Below are positions 25,932 through 36,013 of a stretch of 64,000 bases of DNA, piece after piece (position 1 is the stretch's first letter; each line of letters opens with the position of its first letter). Position numbers and translations under genes: made by a program. The DNA comes from Phenylobacterium sp. (GTDB lineage Bacteria > Pseudomonadota > Alphaproteobacteria > Caulobacterales > Caulobacteraceae), in assembly GCA_004799545.1 (NCBI GenBank), contig SSMU01000012.1:1-64000 (forward strand). The letters are read 5' to 3'. Under the pieces are notes generated by a model that was not told the DNA's origin, did not search any database, and saw only the letters and a program-made list of their open reading frames with translations.

Positions 25932-26789
25932 TCAGCCGTAGGTCAGGCTCCAGTCGGGCGCGCGGAGCCAGCAGGCCTCGACGGGCGGCGGCGCGCCGCG
26001 GACGAGGCGCGTCACCTCATGCCAGCGCGGGGTCTTCAGCGCCTCGGCGAGCGCCTGCTCCGAGGCGGCGTCGCGCATCCCCTCGCAGGGGAAAACCGCG
26101 ATGTGCGAGACCCAGCGGGCCAGGAAGTCCTCTCCCCGGCGATCGATCCGGAACACCGCGCCCTGCAGGGCCGAAGCGTCGGGGAAGTTGCGGTCGGTGG
26201 TGAGCGGCAGGAGCAGGCGCCCGCCGTCCTTCAGCCGGTCGAGCCAGAGGTCGGCGGGCCGCGTCGCCCCGGCGTTCACATAGATGACGTCGGCCGGATC
26301 GAAGTCCACGAGGGCGCCGTCGCCCTGGACCACGGCGACGTTGGGCCGGTCGGCGAGGTTGGCGCGGGCGCGCTGGGCGAGGCCGGGGTCGAACTCGATG
26401 GCGGTGACCCGCCCGGCCGGACCCGCCAGCTCGGCCATGATGGCGGAGTAGTAGCCGACGCCCGCGCCGATGTGGACCACGTGGCCGCCGCGCTGGATGC
26501 CGATCGCGTCGAGCCAGGCGGCGTGGCCCGACGGCTGGCCATTATTCAGGCCGCGCTCGGGGACCAGGCCCACCAGCACGTCGGCGTAGAGGTAGATCGG
26601 GTCGGCGTCCGGCGTGGTGCGATAGCCCCCGGGCCAACGCCAGATGGGCCAGGGACCGGGGCCCACGAAGGCCTCGCGCGGCACGGCGGCGTAGGCGGTC
26701 TCCAGCGCGGGATTGGCGACACCACCGGCGAAGATGACTTGGCGGGCATAGGTGCGGCGCACGAGCGCGAGATCGCGGTCCGACAGCAT
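25932..26789 (-). CDS. Protein-L-isoaspartate O-methyltransferase-like SAM methyltransferase
   Basis: 285 aa. The Rossmann SAM site reads VVHIGAGVGYYSAIMAEL (about 110-127), followed by VTAIEFDPGLAQRA (acidic loop) and VVQGDGALVDF, as in PCMT enzymes. The N-terminal VPREAFVGPGPW resembles the PCMT VPRExFVP motif. The family repairs isoaspartyl residues, but this member is longer than PCMT and divergent, so its substrate could differ. It is divergently transcribed from a MerR regulator over a perfect operator, and regulation by it is likely. Confidence 0.85.
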   Translation of the reverse strand: MLSDRDLALVRRTYARQVIFAGGVANPALETAYAAVPREAFVGPGPWPIWRWPGGYRTTPDADPIYLYADVLVGLVPERGLNNGQPSGHAAWLDAIGIQRGGHVVHIGAGVGYYSAIMAELAGPAGRVTAIEFDPGLAQRARANLADRPNVAVVQGDGALVDFDPADVIYVNAGATRPADLWLDRLKDGGRLLLPLTTDRNFPDASALQGAVFRIDRRGEDFLARWVSHIAVFPCEGMRDAASEQALAEALKTPRWHEVTRLVRGAPPPVEACWLRAPDWSLTYG

Positions 26790-26814
26790 GGCGAGCCTCC
26801 AGGGCGATAAATAC

Positions 26815-26848
26815 GACAGTTGAAAATCAGACAGTCAACTGTCATGAT
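26815..26848. promoter_or_regulatory. Divergent promoter region with a perfect 9 bp inverted-repeat operator
   Basis: GACAGTTGA (26815-26823) and TCAACTGTC (26835-26843) are exact inverted arms around an 11 bp spacer. On the plus strand TTGAAA (26820-26825) and CATGAT (26843-26848), 17 bp apart, could drive the MerR gene; its ATG is at 26855, so that transcript would be leaderless. On the minus strand TTGACT lies in the right arm with an AT-rich TATTTA about 19 bp further, the long spacer typical of MerR-controlled promoters, for the methyltransferase. Promoter assignments are inferred; the palindrome is directly visible. Confidence 0.65.
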
Positions 26849-26854
26849 TCCAAG

Positions 26855-27346
26855 ATGAGCCGCTACACCGCCGACGACCTCGCCCACCTGGCCGGACTGA
26901 CCGCGCGGACGGTGCGCTACTATGTTTCGGAGAAGCTGATCAGCCCGCCGCACGGCCGCGGGCGCGGCGCCCATTTCGACGAGGGCCACCTCGCCCAGCT
27001 GAATCGCATCCGCATCCTGCAGCGGTCGGGCATGGACCACCGGCAGATCCGCGACCACCTTGAGGAGCTGCGCGTCCTGCTGGAGAGCCGCGGGCTGAAG
27101 CTCGCCGACATGGAGAAGACCTGGATGTACCAGGGCGAGCAGGCCGCCGCGGTCGGCGCGCCGGGCGTCGGGTTTCCGGCCAAGGCCAGGCCGGAGGTCG
27201 AGCCCAAGGTGGAGCGGACCACGCGGATCGAGATCCTGCCCGGCTTGGAGCTGACCATCAGCGACGCCTACCGCCTGCCGCCGCCCGCCCAGGTCGCCGA
27301 CCTCGCAGTGGCCATCGCGCGGGCGTTTCCGGAGAAGGGCCGCTAA
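26855..27346 (+). CDS. MerR-family transcriptional regulator
   Basis: 163 aa. The N-terminal winged helix has YTADDLAHLAGLTARTVRYYVSEKLI, then HFDEGHLAQLNRIRILQRSGM and a dimerisation helix (IRDHLEELRVLLESRG), as in MerR proteins. The C-terminal half (about 80-163) is not a known metal-binding tail; no Cys cluster is seen, so it probably senses an organic molecule or none. It is divergent from the PCMT-like gene, and the shared operator suggests both autoregulation and control of that neighbour. Confidence 0.92.
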   Translation: MSRYTADDLAHLAGLTARTVRYYVSEKLISPPHGRGRGAHFDEGHLAQLNRIRILQRSGMDHRQIRDHLEELRVLLESRGLKLADMEKTWMYQGEQAAAVGAPGVGFPAKARPEVEPKVERTTRIEILPGLELTISDAYRLPPPAQVADLAVAIARAFPEKGR

Positions 27347-27536
27347 CTTCCTTTCCCGCGGTACGCGGGAGAGGGGGACCGCACGCCGACCCCGGCGAAA
27401 GCCGGGGGAAGAGCGGGTGGTGGAGAGGGAGGGCCATCGCACTGCCGGCCGCCCTCCCTTTCCACCCTCGGCTCTTCCGCCCGCTGACGCGTGCGTCGGC
27501 CGACGGTCCCCCTTTTCCCGTGAACGGGAAAGGAAG
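27347..27536. repeat. Nested 190 bp palindromic element between convergent genes
   Basis: Three sets of inverted arms nest around one centre. CTTCCTTTCCC (27347-27357) pairs with 27526-27536; AGGGGGACCG (27372-27381) pairs with 27504-27513; a 15 bp arm at 27419-27433 pairs with about 27452-27465 with one wobble. Small hairpins also occur inside (CCCGCG..CGCGGG, CCCCGG..CCGGGG, CCCGTGAACGGG). The whole could extrude as a long stem. It fills the gap between the MerR and glycosyltransferase genes and resembles a BIME-like repeat; it may also terminate both transcripts. Confidence 0.8.
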
Positions 27537-27539
27537 AGT

Positions 27540-28838
27540 CTAGGCGGTGAGCGCCAGGGGCGCGCGGCGCGGGGCGCGGCCGATCAGGTCGGCGTAGAGC
27601 TTGGTGAGCCCCTCGAAGGTGGCGTTCCAGCTGTGGCGGGTCTCGGCGCGGGCGCGGGCGGCCAGCGAGATCGCCTGTACGTCGCGGGCGAACAGCGCCT
27701 CGATGGCCTCGGCCAGGTCGCCGCTGTCGGAGGTCGCCGCGTGCTGGCCCACCGAAGCGTCGATCAACTCGCCGACGCCGCCCTTGTTCGGCCCGATCAC
27801 CGGCAGGCCGGCGGCCATGGCCTCCAGCACCACCAGGCCAAAGGCCTCGTTCTCGTTGGCATGCAGGAAGGCGTCGCAGGAGGCGACCAGGGCCGCCAGA
27901 CGCTCAGGATCGCGCTCGAAGTCGAGGCTGACGACGCGGTCGGAATGGCGCGCGCCATGGCCCGCGCCCACCAGCACCAGCCGGTAGGGTCCGCCGAGCA
28001 TCTCGACGGCCTCGATCATGTTGTCGACGTTCTTCTCCCGCGCCGGGCGGCCGGCGAACACCAGCAGGCGGCTGTCGGCCGGCAGGCCGGTGCGCCGCAG
28101 CAGGCGGGCGCGGTCGCCGCGGCTCGGGTCGAAGACGTCGGTGTCGACGCCAAGCGGATGGACGCTGACCCGCTCCACCCCAGCCTCGGAGAGGCGCGAG
28201 GCGGTGTGCCAGGAGGGCGCCACGACCTGGTCGAAACGCGAATAGGCCTGGGCCCAGAAGTTGAAGGTCGGCCCTTCCGCCCAGTCGCCGAGGTGCAGGG
28301 CGGCCAAAGCCGCCGCGTCGGTGTGGCAGAAGCCGATCACCGGCACGCCCAGGGCCTCGCCGGCCTCGAGGGCGGCATGGCCCGGCACGAAGACGTCGCC
28401 AGCCTCGATGACGTCGGGCTGCAGCACCTTGAGCACCGTCTCCCACTTGGTGACGCTGGCCGGCATGCGGTAGCCGTCGCCGAACGGCAGGCGGGTCGCG
28501 GCCACGCTCACCAGGCCGGGCGCATCGGCGCGGGTGTGGGCGCCGGGGACCACCAGGGTGTGGCGGATGTCCGGCCGGCGCTTCTCCAGCCAGGCGCGCT
28601 TGGCGGAGAGGTAGCTCTTCACCCCGCCGGAGCGGGGCGCGTACATCATGGTGGTGTCGATCAGGTGGAAGGCCGCGCCGCCGTGGCCGCCGAAGGCGGA
28701 GGCCTGGGCGGCGTTGAACCTCACCAGCCGCGCCGCGCCGGACGGACCCAGGCCCTTGGCCCGCCGCGCCTTGCGCTTCTCCACGCTAGAGGAGGCGGCC
28801 AGGAACAGGGCGGCGGTCCGCTCCCGATCCTCGGCCAC
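27540..28838 (-). CDS. Family 4 glycosyltransferase
   Basis: 432 aa, GT-B fold. The N-terminal acceptor domain starts properly at about residue 57 (HLIDTTMMYAPRSGGVKSYL). The C-terminal GT4 signature includes FAGRPAREKNVDNMIEAV, a nucleotide-sugar binding strand, and the E-x7-E motif ENEAFGLVVLEAMAAGLPVIG. It transfers a sugar from an activated donor to a lipid or glycan acceptor at the inner membrane. The GTG at 28838 is the longest start; the first 55 residues are basic and low in conservation, so the true start may be internal. No other polysaccharide genes adjoin it. Confidence 0.9.
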   Translation of the reverse strand: MAEDRERTAALFLAASSSVEKRKARRAKGLGPSGAARLVRFNAAQASAFGGHGGAAFHLIDTTMMYAPRSGGVKSYLSAKRAWLEKRRPDIRHTLVVPGAHTRADAPGLVSVAATRLPFGDGYRMPASVTKWETVLKVLQPDVIEAGDVFVPGHAALEAGEALGVPVIGFCHTDAAALAALHLGDWAEGPTFNFWAQAYSRFDQVVAPSWHTASRLSEAGVERVSVHPLGVDTDVFDPSRGDRARLLRRTGLPADSRLLVFAGRPAREKNVDNMIEAVEMLGGPYRLVLVGAGHGARHSDRVVSLDFERDPERLAALVASCDAFLHANENEAFGLVVLEAMAAGLPVIGPNKGGVGELIDASVGQHAATSDSGDLAEAIEALFARDVQAISLAARARAETRHSWNATFEGLTKLYADLIGRAPRRAPLALTA

Positions 28839-29060
28839 ACCCTTCCGACGTTTGCGCTTAGGGGCGCCGGACGTGTTCCAGAGTTTCGCCAGGGTTAGCG
28901 TCCTTATGTCTTCGCGGGGCTTCGCCCGACACGCCCAACGTGCAGGTGGTAGCAGCCTTCGGCGGCCACCGTCACCACCTGCGTCAAGTTTGTGAACGCC
29001 AGGCCGGGCATTTCCGACCGCTTGGAGATTGGGCCTGGAGTCCGTGCGGACAAGGCCCCG

Positions 29061-30668
29061 TCAATGCAGGTCATAGGCCCGGGCGAGCTCCGGACGGGCG
29101 GCCTCGGAGGGGATGAAGGTCGGGTTGCGGCGGGCATGGGTCGCTTGCTCGAAGGCGGCGCCGAGCGCCAGCAGGCGGGCCTCCGACCAGGCCGGGCCGA
29201 TGAACGACAGGCCGATCGGCAGGCCCTTGGCGTCGCCCATGGGCACGGTGAGGTGGGGGTAGCCCGCCACCGCCGGAAGGGTGGTTGGCGAGCCGAAGAA
29301 GTGGTCGCCGTTCACCGGGTCGACGATCCAGGCGGGGCCGCCGGTGGGCGCGATCAGGGCCTGGACGTTGTTGTCGGCCAGCATCTTGTCGAGCGCGCCG
29401 CGGGCCAGGCCGCGGATCCTGGCGCGCTTGGCGAGATAGGCCGGATCGGTGATCGCCGGCGCCTTGGCCGAGGCTTCGAACAGTTCCTGGCCGAACAGCG
29501 CCGTCTCCCGGGGCTCGGCGCGGTTGAAGGCGATCAGGGCGTCGAGGCTGCGTACGGTGACCGCGGGCGGGGTGTTTGCGAGGTAGTCGTTGATCGAAGC
29601 CTTGAACTCGGCCTCCAGGGCGTCGCCCTCGCCCTCGCCGATCGGGTTCATGACAGCATCGTCCGGCAGCTTGACCTCGACCAGCACGGCGCCGGCGGCC
29701 TTCAGGGCGGCCAACGCGCTGTCGAAGGCGGCGCTGGTGGCGGGCGAGCGCTCGACCACGCCCCGCACCACGCCGATGCGGGCGCCCTGCAGGGCCTTGG
29801 GATCGAGGGCCGCGAGGTAGTCGGTCTTGTGGGCGTCGGCCTCGCGGGTGGCCGGATCGCCGGGATCGGAGCCCGCGATAGCGGTGAGCACGGCGGCGGC
29901 GTCGGCGACCGTGCGGGTCATCGGGCCCGCGGTGTCCTGCTCGGGCGAGATCGGCACGATGTAGCGGCGCGAGACCAGGCCAACCGTCGGCTTCAGCCCC
30001 ACGATGCCGTTCATCGCCGAGGGGCAGGTGACCGAGCCGTCGGTCTCCGTGCCGATGCCGGCCGAAGCCAGGCCGGCGGCGATGGCCGCGCCGGTTCCGG
30101 CGCTGGAGCCGCAGGCGGAGCGGTCGAGGCTGTGCGGGTTGCGCACCAGCCCGCCCATGGCGCTCCAGCCGGAGGTCGAGCGCTCGGAGCGGAAGTTGGC
30201 CCATTCCGAGAGGTTGGTCTTGCCGAGGATCACCGCCCCGGCGTCGGTCAGCCGGCGGACCAGGGGCGCGTCGCGGTGAGTGATGTTGTCCTTCAGCGCC
30301 AGGGAGCCGGCGGTGGTGGCCGTGCCATCGTCGGATTCGATGTTGTCCTTGATCAGCACCGGGACGCCGTGCAGCGGCCCGCGGACGTGGCCGGCGCGGC
30401 GCTCGGCGTCGAGCTTGCGGGCGTCGGCGAGCGCGTGCGGATTGAGCGCGATGATGCTGTTCAGCCGGGGGCCGGCCTTGTCGATCGTGGCGATCCGGGC
30501 GAGGTCGGCCTTGACCAGGGCCTCGGAGGTGATCTTGCCCGCCTGCATGGCGGCCTCGGCGTCGCCGGCCGAGGCGTAGGGGCTGATCGGCAGGCTTTGG
30601 GCGTGGCCCGGATCGGCGGCCGCCAGCAGGAGCGCGGCGGCGGCGGCGAGCATCGTGGACTTCGACAT
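29061..30668 (-). CDS. Exported amidase-signature family hydrolase
   Basis: 535 aa with a signal peptide (cleavage near HAQ-SLP, residue 24). The Ser-cisSer-Lys triad is complete: Lys107 in VPVLIKDNIE, Ser188 in the ACGSSAGTG loop and the nucleophile Ser212 in ETDGSVTCP. Amidase-signature enzymes hydrolyse amides; periplasmic members act on peptide or aryl amides. The C-terminal part resembles the 6-aminohexanoate-cyclic-dimer hydrolase/peptide amidase type, but the substrate is not predictable. It is monocistronic and divergent from the YeiH-type transporter. Confidence 0.93.
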   Translation of the reverse strand: MSKSTMLAAAAALLLAAADPGHAQSLPISPYASAGDAEAAMQAGKITSEALVKADLARIATIDKAGPRLNSIIALNPHALADARKLDAERRAGHVRGPLHGVPVLIKDNIESDDGTATTAGSLALKDNITHRDAPLVRRLTDAGAVILGKTNLSEWANFRSERSTSGWSAMGGLVRNPHSLDRSACGSSAGTGAAIAAGLASAGIGTETDGSVTCPSAMNGIVGLKPTVGLVSRRYIVPISPEQDTAGPMTRTVADAAAVLTAIAGSDPGDPATREADAHKTDYLAALDPKALQGARIGVVRGVVERSPATSAAFDSALAALKAAGAVLVEVKLPDDAVMNPIGEGEGDALEAEFKASINDYLANTPPAVTVRSLDALIAFNRAEPRETALFGQELFEASAKAPAITDPAYLAKRARIRGLARGALDKMLADNNVQALIAPTGGPAWIVDPVNGDHFFGSPTTLPAVAGYPHLTVPMGDAKGLPIGLSFIGPAWSEARLLALGAAFEQATHARRNPTFIPSEAARPELARAYDLH

Positions 30669-30813
30669 GGATTCCCCCAGGACCTGCGCCGGGATTTATG
30701 GCCGAGGTTTTGCGCCCACGCCACCGGCGAGAGGTTCGCCCTTCGCCGGAACGTCCGCTAAGAGGGAGGAATCGCCTAGCCTCACCGCCGAACGAGGGTG
30801 AACCCAACCCATC

Positions 30814-31917
30814 ATGGCCACCGATATCGACACCGACGAGGCCGCCGCCCACCGGATGTTCCGGTCGTACGATGGGATGGAGGGTCTGCCGGAGGCGCCG
30901 GCGGCGGCGGCGACGCGCGCCGGCTTCCCGGGCCTGAACCTGGTGCGGAAGGTCTACGCCGGCGTCCTGGCGGCGATCACCGTGGCCCTGGCGGCGACCT
31001 GGCTCGGCCAGCACTACACCGCGCCGGTCATGCTGTTCGCGCTCTTGATCGGCATGGCCTTCCACTTCCTGCACGAGGAGGGCCCCTGCGTGGCCGGCAT
31101 CGAGTTCGCCTCGAAGGCGGTGCTGAGGACCGGCGTCGCCCTGCTGGGCGCACGGATCACCGCCCAGCAGATCCTGGCGCTGGGCGCCACGCCGATCCTG
31201 ATGGTCATCGTGGGCGTCGCCTCGACCATCGCGGCGGGCGTCCTGGTCTCGCGTGCTCTCGGCCTCAGCCGCTCCTTCGGCGTGCTCTCGGGCGGGGCGG
31301 TGGGCATCTGCGGCGCCTCCGCGGCCCTGGCCATCGCCTCGGTGCTGCCCAAGACCAAGGACAGCGAGCGCGACGTGATTCTGGCCGTGGTGGTGGTGAC
31401 CGGGCTCTCGACGCTGGCGATGATCCTCTACCCGATGCTGGTGACGGCGCTCGGCTTCGACCACCAGCGGGCCGGCCTGTTCCTCGGCGGCACCATCCAC
31501 GACGTCGCCCAGGTGGTGGGCGCGGGCTACATGATCTCCCAGAAGACCGGCGACGTGGCGACCTATGTGAAGCTGCTCAGGGTGGCCATGCTGCTGCCGG
31601 TGGTGGGGGTCATCGCCCTGGTGGTGGCGCGCGGCAAGGGCGGCGGCGCGGTCGGCGGCCGGGCGCCGATCCCCTGGTTCCTGGCGGGGTTCGCCGCCCT
31701 GGTGGCGCTGAACAGCCTGGGCCTGTTCTCCAAGCCGGTGGTCGATGCGGCCAGCGACGTCTCGCGCTGGTGCCTGGTCACCGCCATCTCGGCGCTCGGC
31801 ATGAAGACCTCGTTCAAGGACCTGGTCGCCGCGGGCTGGCGGCCGGTGGCCCTGATGGTCGTGGAGACCGCCTGGATCGCGGCCCTGGTGCTGGGCGTGG
31901 TGGTCTTCTTCACCTGA
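30814..31917 (+). CDS. YeiH/UPF0324 family membrane transporter (putative sulfate exporter)
   Basis: 367 aa with a soluble N-terminus of about 45 residues, then about ten membrane helices. Family motifs are visible: LLGARITAQQIL, GAVGICGASAALAI in the middle, GGTIHDVAQVVGAGY, and ALGMKTSFKDL near the end. UPF0324/PSE proteins are predicted inner-membrane exporters; substrate evidence is limited. No cys/tau gene or LysR regulator (the usual neighbour YeiE) adjoins it. It is followed by the csbD terminator region. Confidence 0.9.
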   Translation: MATDIDTDEAAAHRMFRSYDGMEGLPEAPAAAATRAGFPGLNLVRKVYAGVLAAITVALAATWLGQHYTAPVMLFALLIGMAFHFLHEEGPCVAGIEFASKAVLRTGVALLGARITAQQILALGATPILMVIVGVASTIAAGVLVSRALGLSRSFGVLSGGAVGICGASAALAIASVLPKTKDSERDVILAVVVVTGLSTLAMILYPMLVTALGFDHQRAGLFLGGTIHDVAQVVGAGYMISQKTGDVATYVKLLRVAMLLPVVGVIALVVARGKGGGAVGGRAPIPWFLAGFAALVALNSLGLFSKPVVDAASDVSRWCLVTAISALGMKTSFKDLVAAGWRPVALMVVETAWIAALVLGVVVFFT

Positions 31918-31931
31918 CGCCAGACGCGGAA

Positions 31932-31957
31932 AAGGCCGCGCCTCGCGGCGCGACCTT
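31932..31957 (-). terminator. Intrinsic terminator of the csbD-like gene
   Basis: On the minus strand an 11 bp stem AAGGTCGCGCC/GGCGCGGCCTT (one U-G wobble) closes on a GCGA tetraloop and is followed by TTTTCC. It lies 28 bp after the csbD stop. On the plus strand the stem has a C-A mismatch, so it would be a weaker terminator for the transporter gene. Confidence 0.75.
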
Positions 31958-31984
31958 CTCCCCCAACGGAACTGTCGAGAGGGC

Positions 31985-32167
31985 TTACTTCTTGAGCGCG
32001 TTGCGGGCGGCGTCCTTCATGGAGCCGACGCCCTTCTGCAGCTTGCCCATGGTCTTCTCGCCGGCGCCCTTGGCTTCCAGCTCGCGGTCGCCCGTGGCCT
32101 TGCCGGCGGCTTCCTTGATGGAGCCGGACATGTCCTTGGCGGCGCCCTTGATTTCGTCCTTATGCAT
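31985..32167 (-). CDS. csbD: CsbD-family general stress protein
   Basis: 60 aa, highly charged. It has the CsbD pattern of repeated K-G-x-A/K motifs (DEIKGAAKDMSGSIKEAAGK, then KATGDRELEAKGAGEK and KLQKG). Proteins of this family accumulate in general stress responses; their molecular action is unknown. A GAGGAG ribosome site precedes ATG 32167. Upstream is an EcfG-like promoter and downstream an intrinsic terminator, so it is a complete single-gene stress unit. Confidence 0.93.
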   Translation of the reverse strand: MHKDEIKGAAKDMSGSIKEAAGKATGDRELEAKGAGEKTMGKLQKGVGSMKDAARNALKK

Positions 32168-32228
32168 CGTGGTCTCCTCGTCTCAGGTGTCGCTCTGCAG
32201 GCGTTGGACCGCCTTGCTCACAGCGATT

Positions 32229-32254
32229 TACGCGGGAGAGGGCCTTCGGGTTCC
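32229..32254 (-). promoter_or_regulatory. Putative EcfG-type general-stress promoter for csbD
   Basis: On the minus strand GGAAC (32250-32254) is followed after 17 bp by CGTA (32229-32232). The alphaproteobacterial EcfG/SigT consensus is GGAAC-N16/17-CGTT, so nine of the ten or so key bases agree. It lies 62 bp before the csbD start, and csbD genes are typical EcfG targets in this class. Confidence 0.5.
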
Positions 32255-32417
32255 CATGGCGGCGTCGCAGCGGGAGACCACGGCCCGGCCGGAATGGCGC
32301 GATGACCGCCCGATACAACTCGGAAGCTTGACCTTGGAAAATACCGTATAGGTTCAACGACCGTCGTTCTGTCGCATCGCGCCGGCACGATGACCGAAGG
32401 GTAGCCAGGGGGCTCGG

Positions 32418-34163
32418 ATGCCTGAATTCGTCAACGTTGGGACCATCGCGGCTGGAACCGGCACGGAAGACGTCGTCGCCGCCGATCTGAACGGCGACGG
32501 CATTCTCGATCTCGTCGTCGCGGATCACTCATCAAACGATGTTCGCGTGTTCCTGGGCAATGGGGTCGGCGGTTTCACCGCCGCGGGATCGCCGATCTCT
32601 GTCACGAACCCCTACGGCCTCGCGGTCGGCGACTTCAATGGCGACGGACACGTCGATGTGCTGGCTTCGCGGAACACCTCCTTCGGGGTCGCCGTGCTCT
32701 TGGGGGACGGCGCCGGCGGCCTTAGCCTCGCAAGCAACCTCCTGACCACCTCTTCCGGTACGTATCGGGGAATCGCGGTCGGCGACTTCAACAACGACGG
32801 CCGGCAGGACTTCGTGGTCGCGGACTTCAACAACAACATCTTCTACGTCCGGCTCGGCGCCGGAAACGGCACGTTCGGCGGGGGCGTCGCCCTCAACATC
32901 GGCGGCCCGCTTGCCACCCGTCCCGTCCCGCCGTTCGTCGCGGTCGGCGACATGAACCACGACGGGGCGCTCGACTTCGTGGCTTCGGACTCCAACAATG
33001 GCCATATCCAGCAGTTCTTCGGGGACGGCGCGGGCGGGTTCACGGTCGGACCGACCATCGCGTTGGCCCCCGGCGACGACCTGGAAGGCATCGCCCTGGC
33101 GGACCTCAATCATGACGGAAACCTCGATATCATTGTCGCCGACCAAACCGCGGGTAGCGTCCGGGTGCTGCTCATGGACGGGAACGGCGGGGTGCTCTCC
33201 AGCACGTCGTACGCGGCGGGGAGCCATCCCTATGCGCTCGCGCTCCTCGACTACAACGGCGACGGCGAGCTCGATGTCGCTGTCACCAACAACATTGCGT
33301 CCGGCACGGTGTCCCTTCTGCCGGGGGACGGCGCGGGCGGCTTCGGCGCGCGGACGTCGATCGCGGTTGGTGTCGATCCAGAGGCGATCGCGGTCGGCGA
33401 CTTCAACGGCGACGGCCAGCCCGACCTGGCCGTGTCCAACAGCAACGGCGGCGGGGCCGGCAGCGTCACCATCTTGCTCGAGCCGACGCCAAACGGCGCG
33501 CTCGGCCTGGCGGTGGGCGCCACCTTCACCGGCGGCGGCGGCGACCAGGAGATCATCGGCAAGGGAACCAACGCGATCACCGCTGGGCCCGGCAATGACG
33601 AGATCATCGCCAAGGGGGCTGACAACACGCTCTCCGGCGGGGCGGGGGACGATTTCATCAACGGCTCGCCGGGGTTCGACGCGATCAACGGCAACCTGGG
33701 GAACGACCTGATCGACGGCGGCTCGGGCGGTAACGACTGGCTGCTCGGCGGGCAGGGGGACGATTCCATCGTCGCCCACTCAGGCGACAACCTGCTGCAC
33801 GGCAACCTGGGCAACGACACCCTGCAGGGCGGGACTGGCCACGACACGATGCACGGCGGCCAGGGCGACGACGTCATCGTCGGCGGCTCCGGCAACACCT
33901 GGATCTCCGGCGACATGGGCAACGACACGCTCACCGGCGGCCAGGGGGCCGACACCTTCCACACCGGCGCTGGGATGGGCCACGACGTGGTGACCGACTT
34001 CAGCGCCGCCCAGGGGGACCGGGTGCAGGTGGACGCCGGGGTGAGCTGGACGGTGAGCCAGTCGGGGGCGAACACCCTCGTCACCCTCTCCGACGGGACC
34101 TCCATGACGCTGGACAACGTCACCGCGACCAACCTGCCGAGCGGCTGGATCTTCGCCCTCTAG
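32418..34163 (+). CDS. Secreted protein: seven FG-GAP/VCBS repeats plus RTX calcium-binding repeats
   Basis: 581 aa. Residues about 20-360 contain seven GDFNGDGxxD-type calcium loops spaced about 50 residues apart (for example ADLNGDGILD, GDFNNDGRQD, GDMNHDGALD, LDYNGDGELD), the number for a closed seven-bladed integrin-like propeller. Residues about 375-510 hold RTX nonapeptides (GGAGDDFIN, GNLGNDTLQ, GGQGDDVIV). A non-repeat tail ends WIFAL with no N-terminal signal peptide, as expected for a type I secretion substrate. No ABC transporter, adaptor or outer-membrane channel for type I export is nearby. Likely an adhesin or surface protein. Confidence 0.88.
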   Translation: MPEFVNVGTIAAGTGTEDVVAADLNGDGILDLVVADHSSNDVRVFLGNGVGGFTAAGSPISVTNPYGLAVGDFNGDGHVDVLASRNTSFGVAVLLGDGAGGLSLASNLLTTSSGTYRGIAVGDFNNDGRQDFVVADFNNNIFYVRLGAGNGTFGGGVALNIGGPLATRPVPPFVAVGDMNHDGALDFVASDSNNGHIQQFFGDGAGGFTVGPTIALAPGDDLEGIALADLNHDGNLDIIVADQTAGSVRVLLMDGNGGVLSSTSYAAGSHPYALALLDYNGDGELDVAVTNNIASGTVSLLPGDGAGGFGARTSIAVGVDPEAIAVGDFNGDGQPDLAVSNSNGGGAGSVTILLEPTPNGALGLAVGATFTGGGGDQEIIGKGTNAITAGPGNDEIIAKGADNTLSGGAGDDFINGSPGFDAINGNLGNDLIDGGSGGNDWLLGGQGDDSIVAHSGDNLLHGNLGNDTLQGGTGHDTMHGGQGDDVIVGGSGNTWISGDMGNDTLTGGQGADTFHTGAGMGHDVVTDFSAAQGDRVQVDAGVSWTVSQSGANTLVTLSDGTSMTLDNVTATNLPSGWIFAL

Positions 34164-34247
34164 CCGCGCCGCCCTCATTGCGCGCGCTGCCCGTCGCCGC
34201 TATCTGCACGCCCGACTCCCCTCAGTTCAGAGAGACGCGGACGCCCG

Positions 34248-35912
<1,665 letters not shown>

Positions 35913-35972
35913 CGCTGGCGACCTCGCGCACGCAGGACGACTGCCCGCTTTCTGCGACAAGATGATCGAGGT

Positions 35973-35998
35973 CCGCCTCCCGCGTAGGCGGGAGGCGG
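35973..35998. terminator. Perfect 11 bp hairpin between convergent genes
   Basis: CCGCCTCCCGC (35973-35983) pairs exactly with 35988-35998 across a 4-base loop. It sits between ettA and the convergent small secreted protein gene. There is no long T-run, so it may be a Rho-assisted or bidirectional terminator. Confidence 0.55.
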
Positions 35999-36013
35999 AT
36001 CGCCCAGGTCGCC

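Noticed and set aside
28904..29137. A 77-codon minus-strand frame after the amidase stop
   Set aside because: It overlaps the amidase C-terminus in another frame and shows no ribosome site or domain.
32160..32528. A 122-codon minus-strand frame upstream of csbD
   Set aside because: It overlaps the start of the VCBS/RTX gene and the csbD promoter; sequence lacks any coherent fold.
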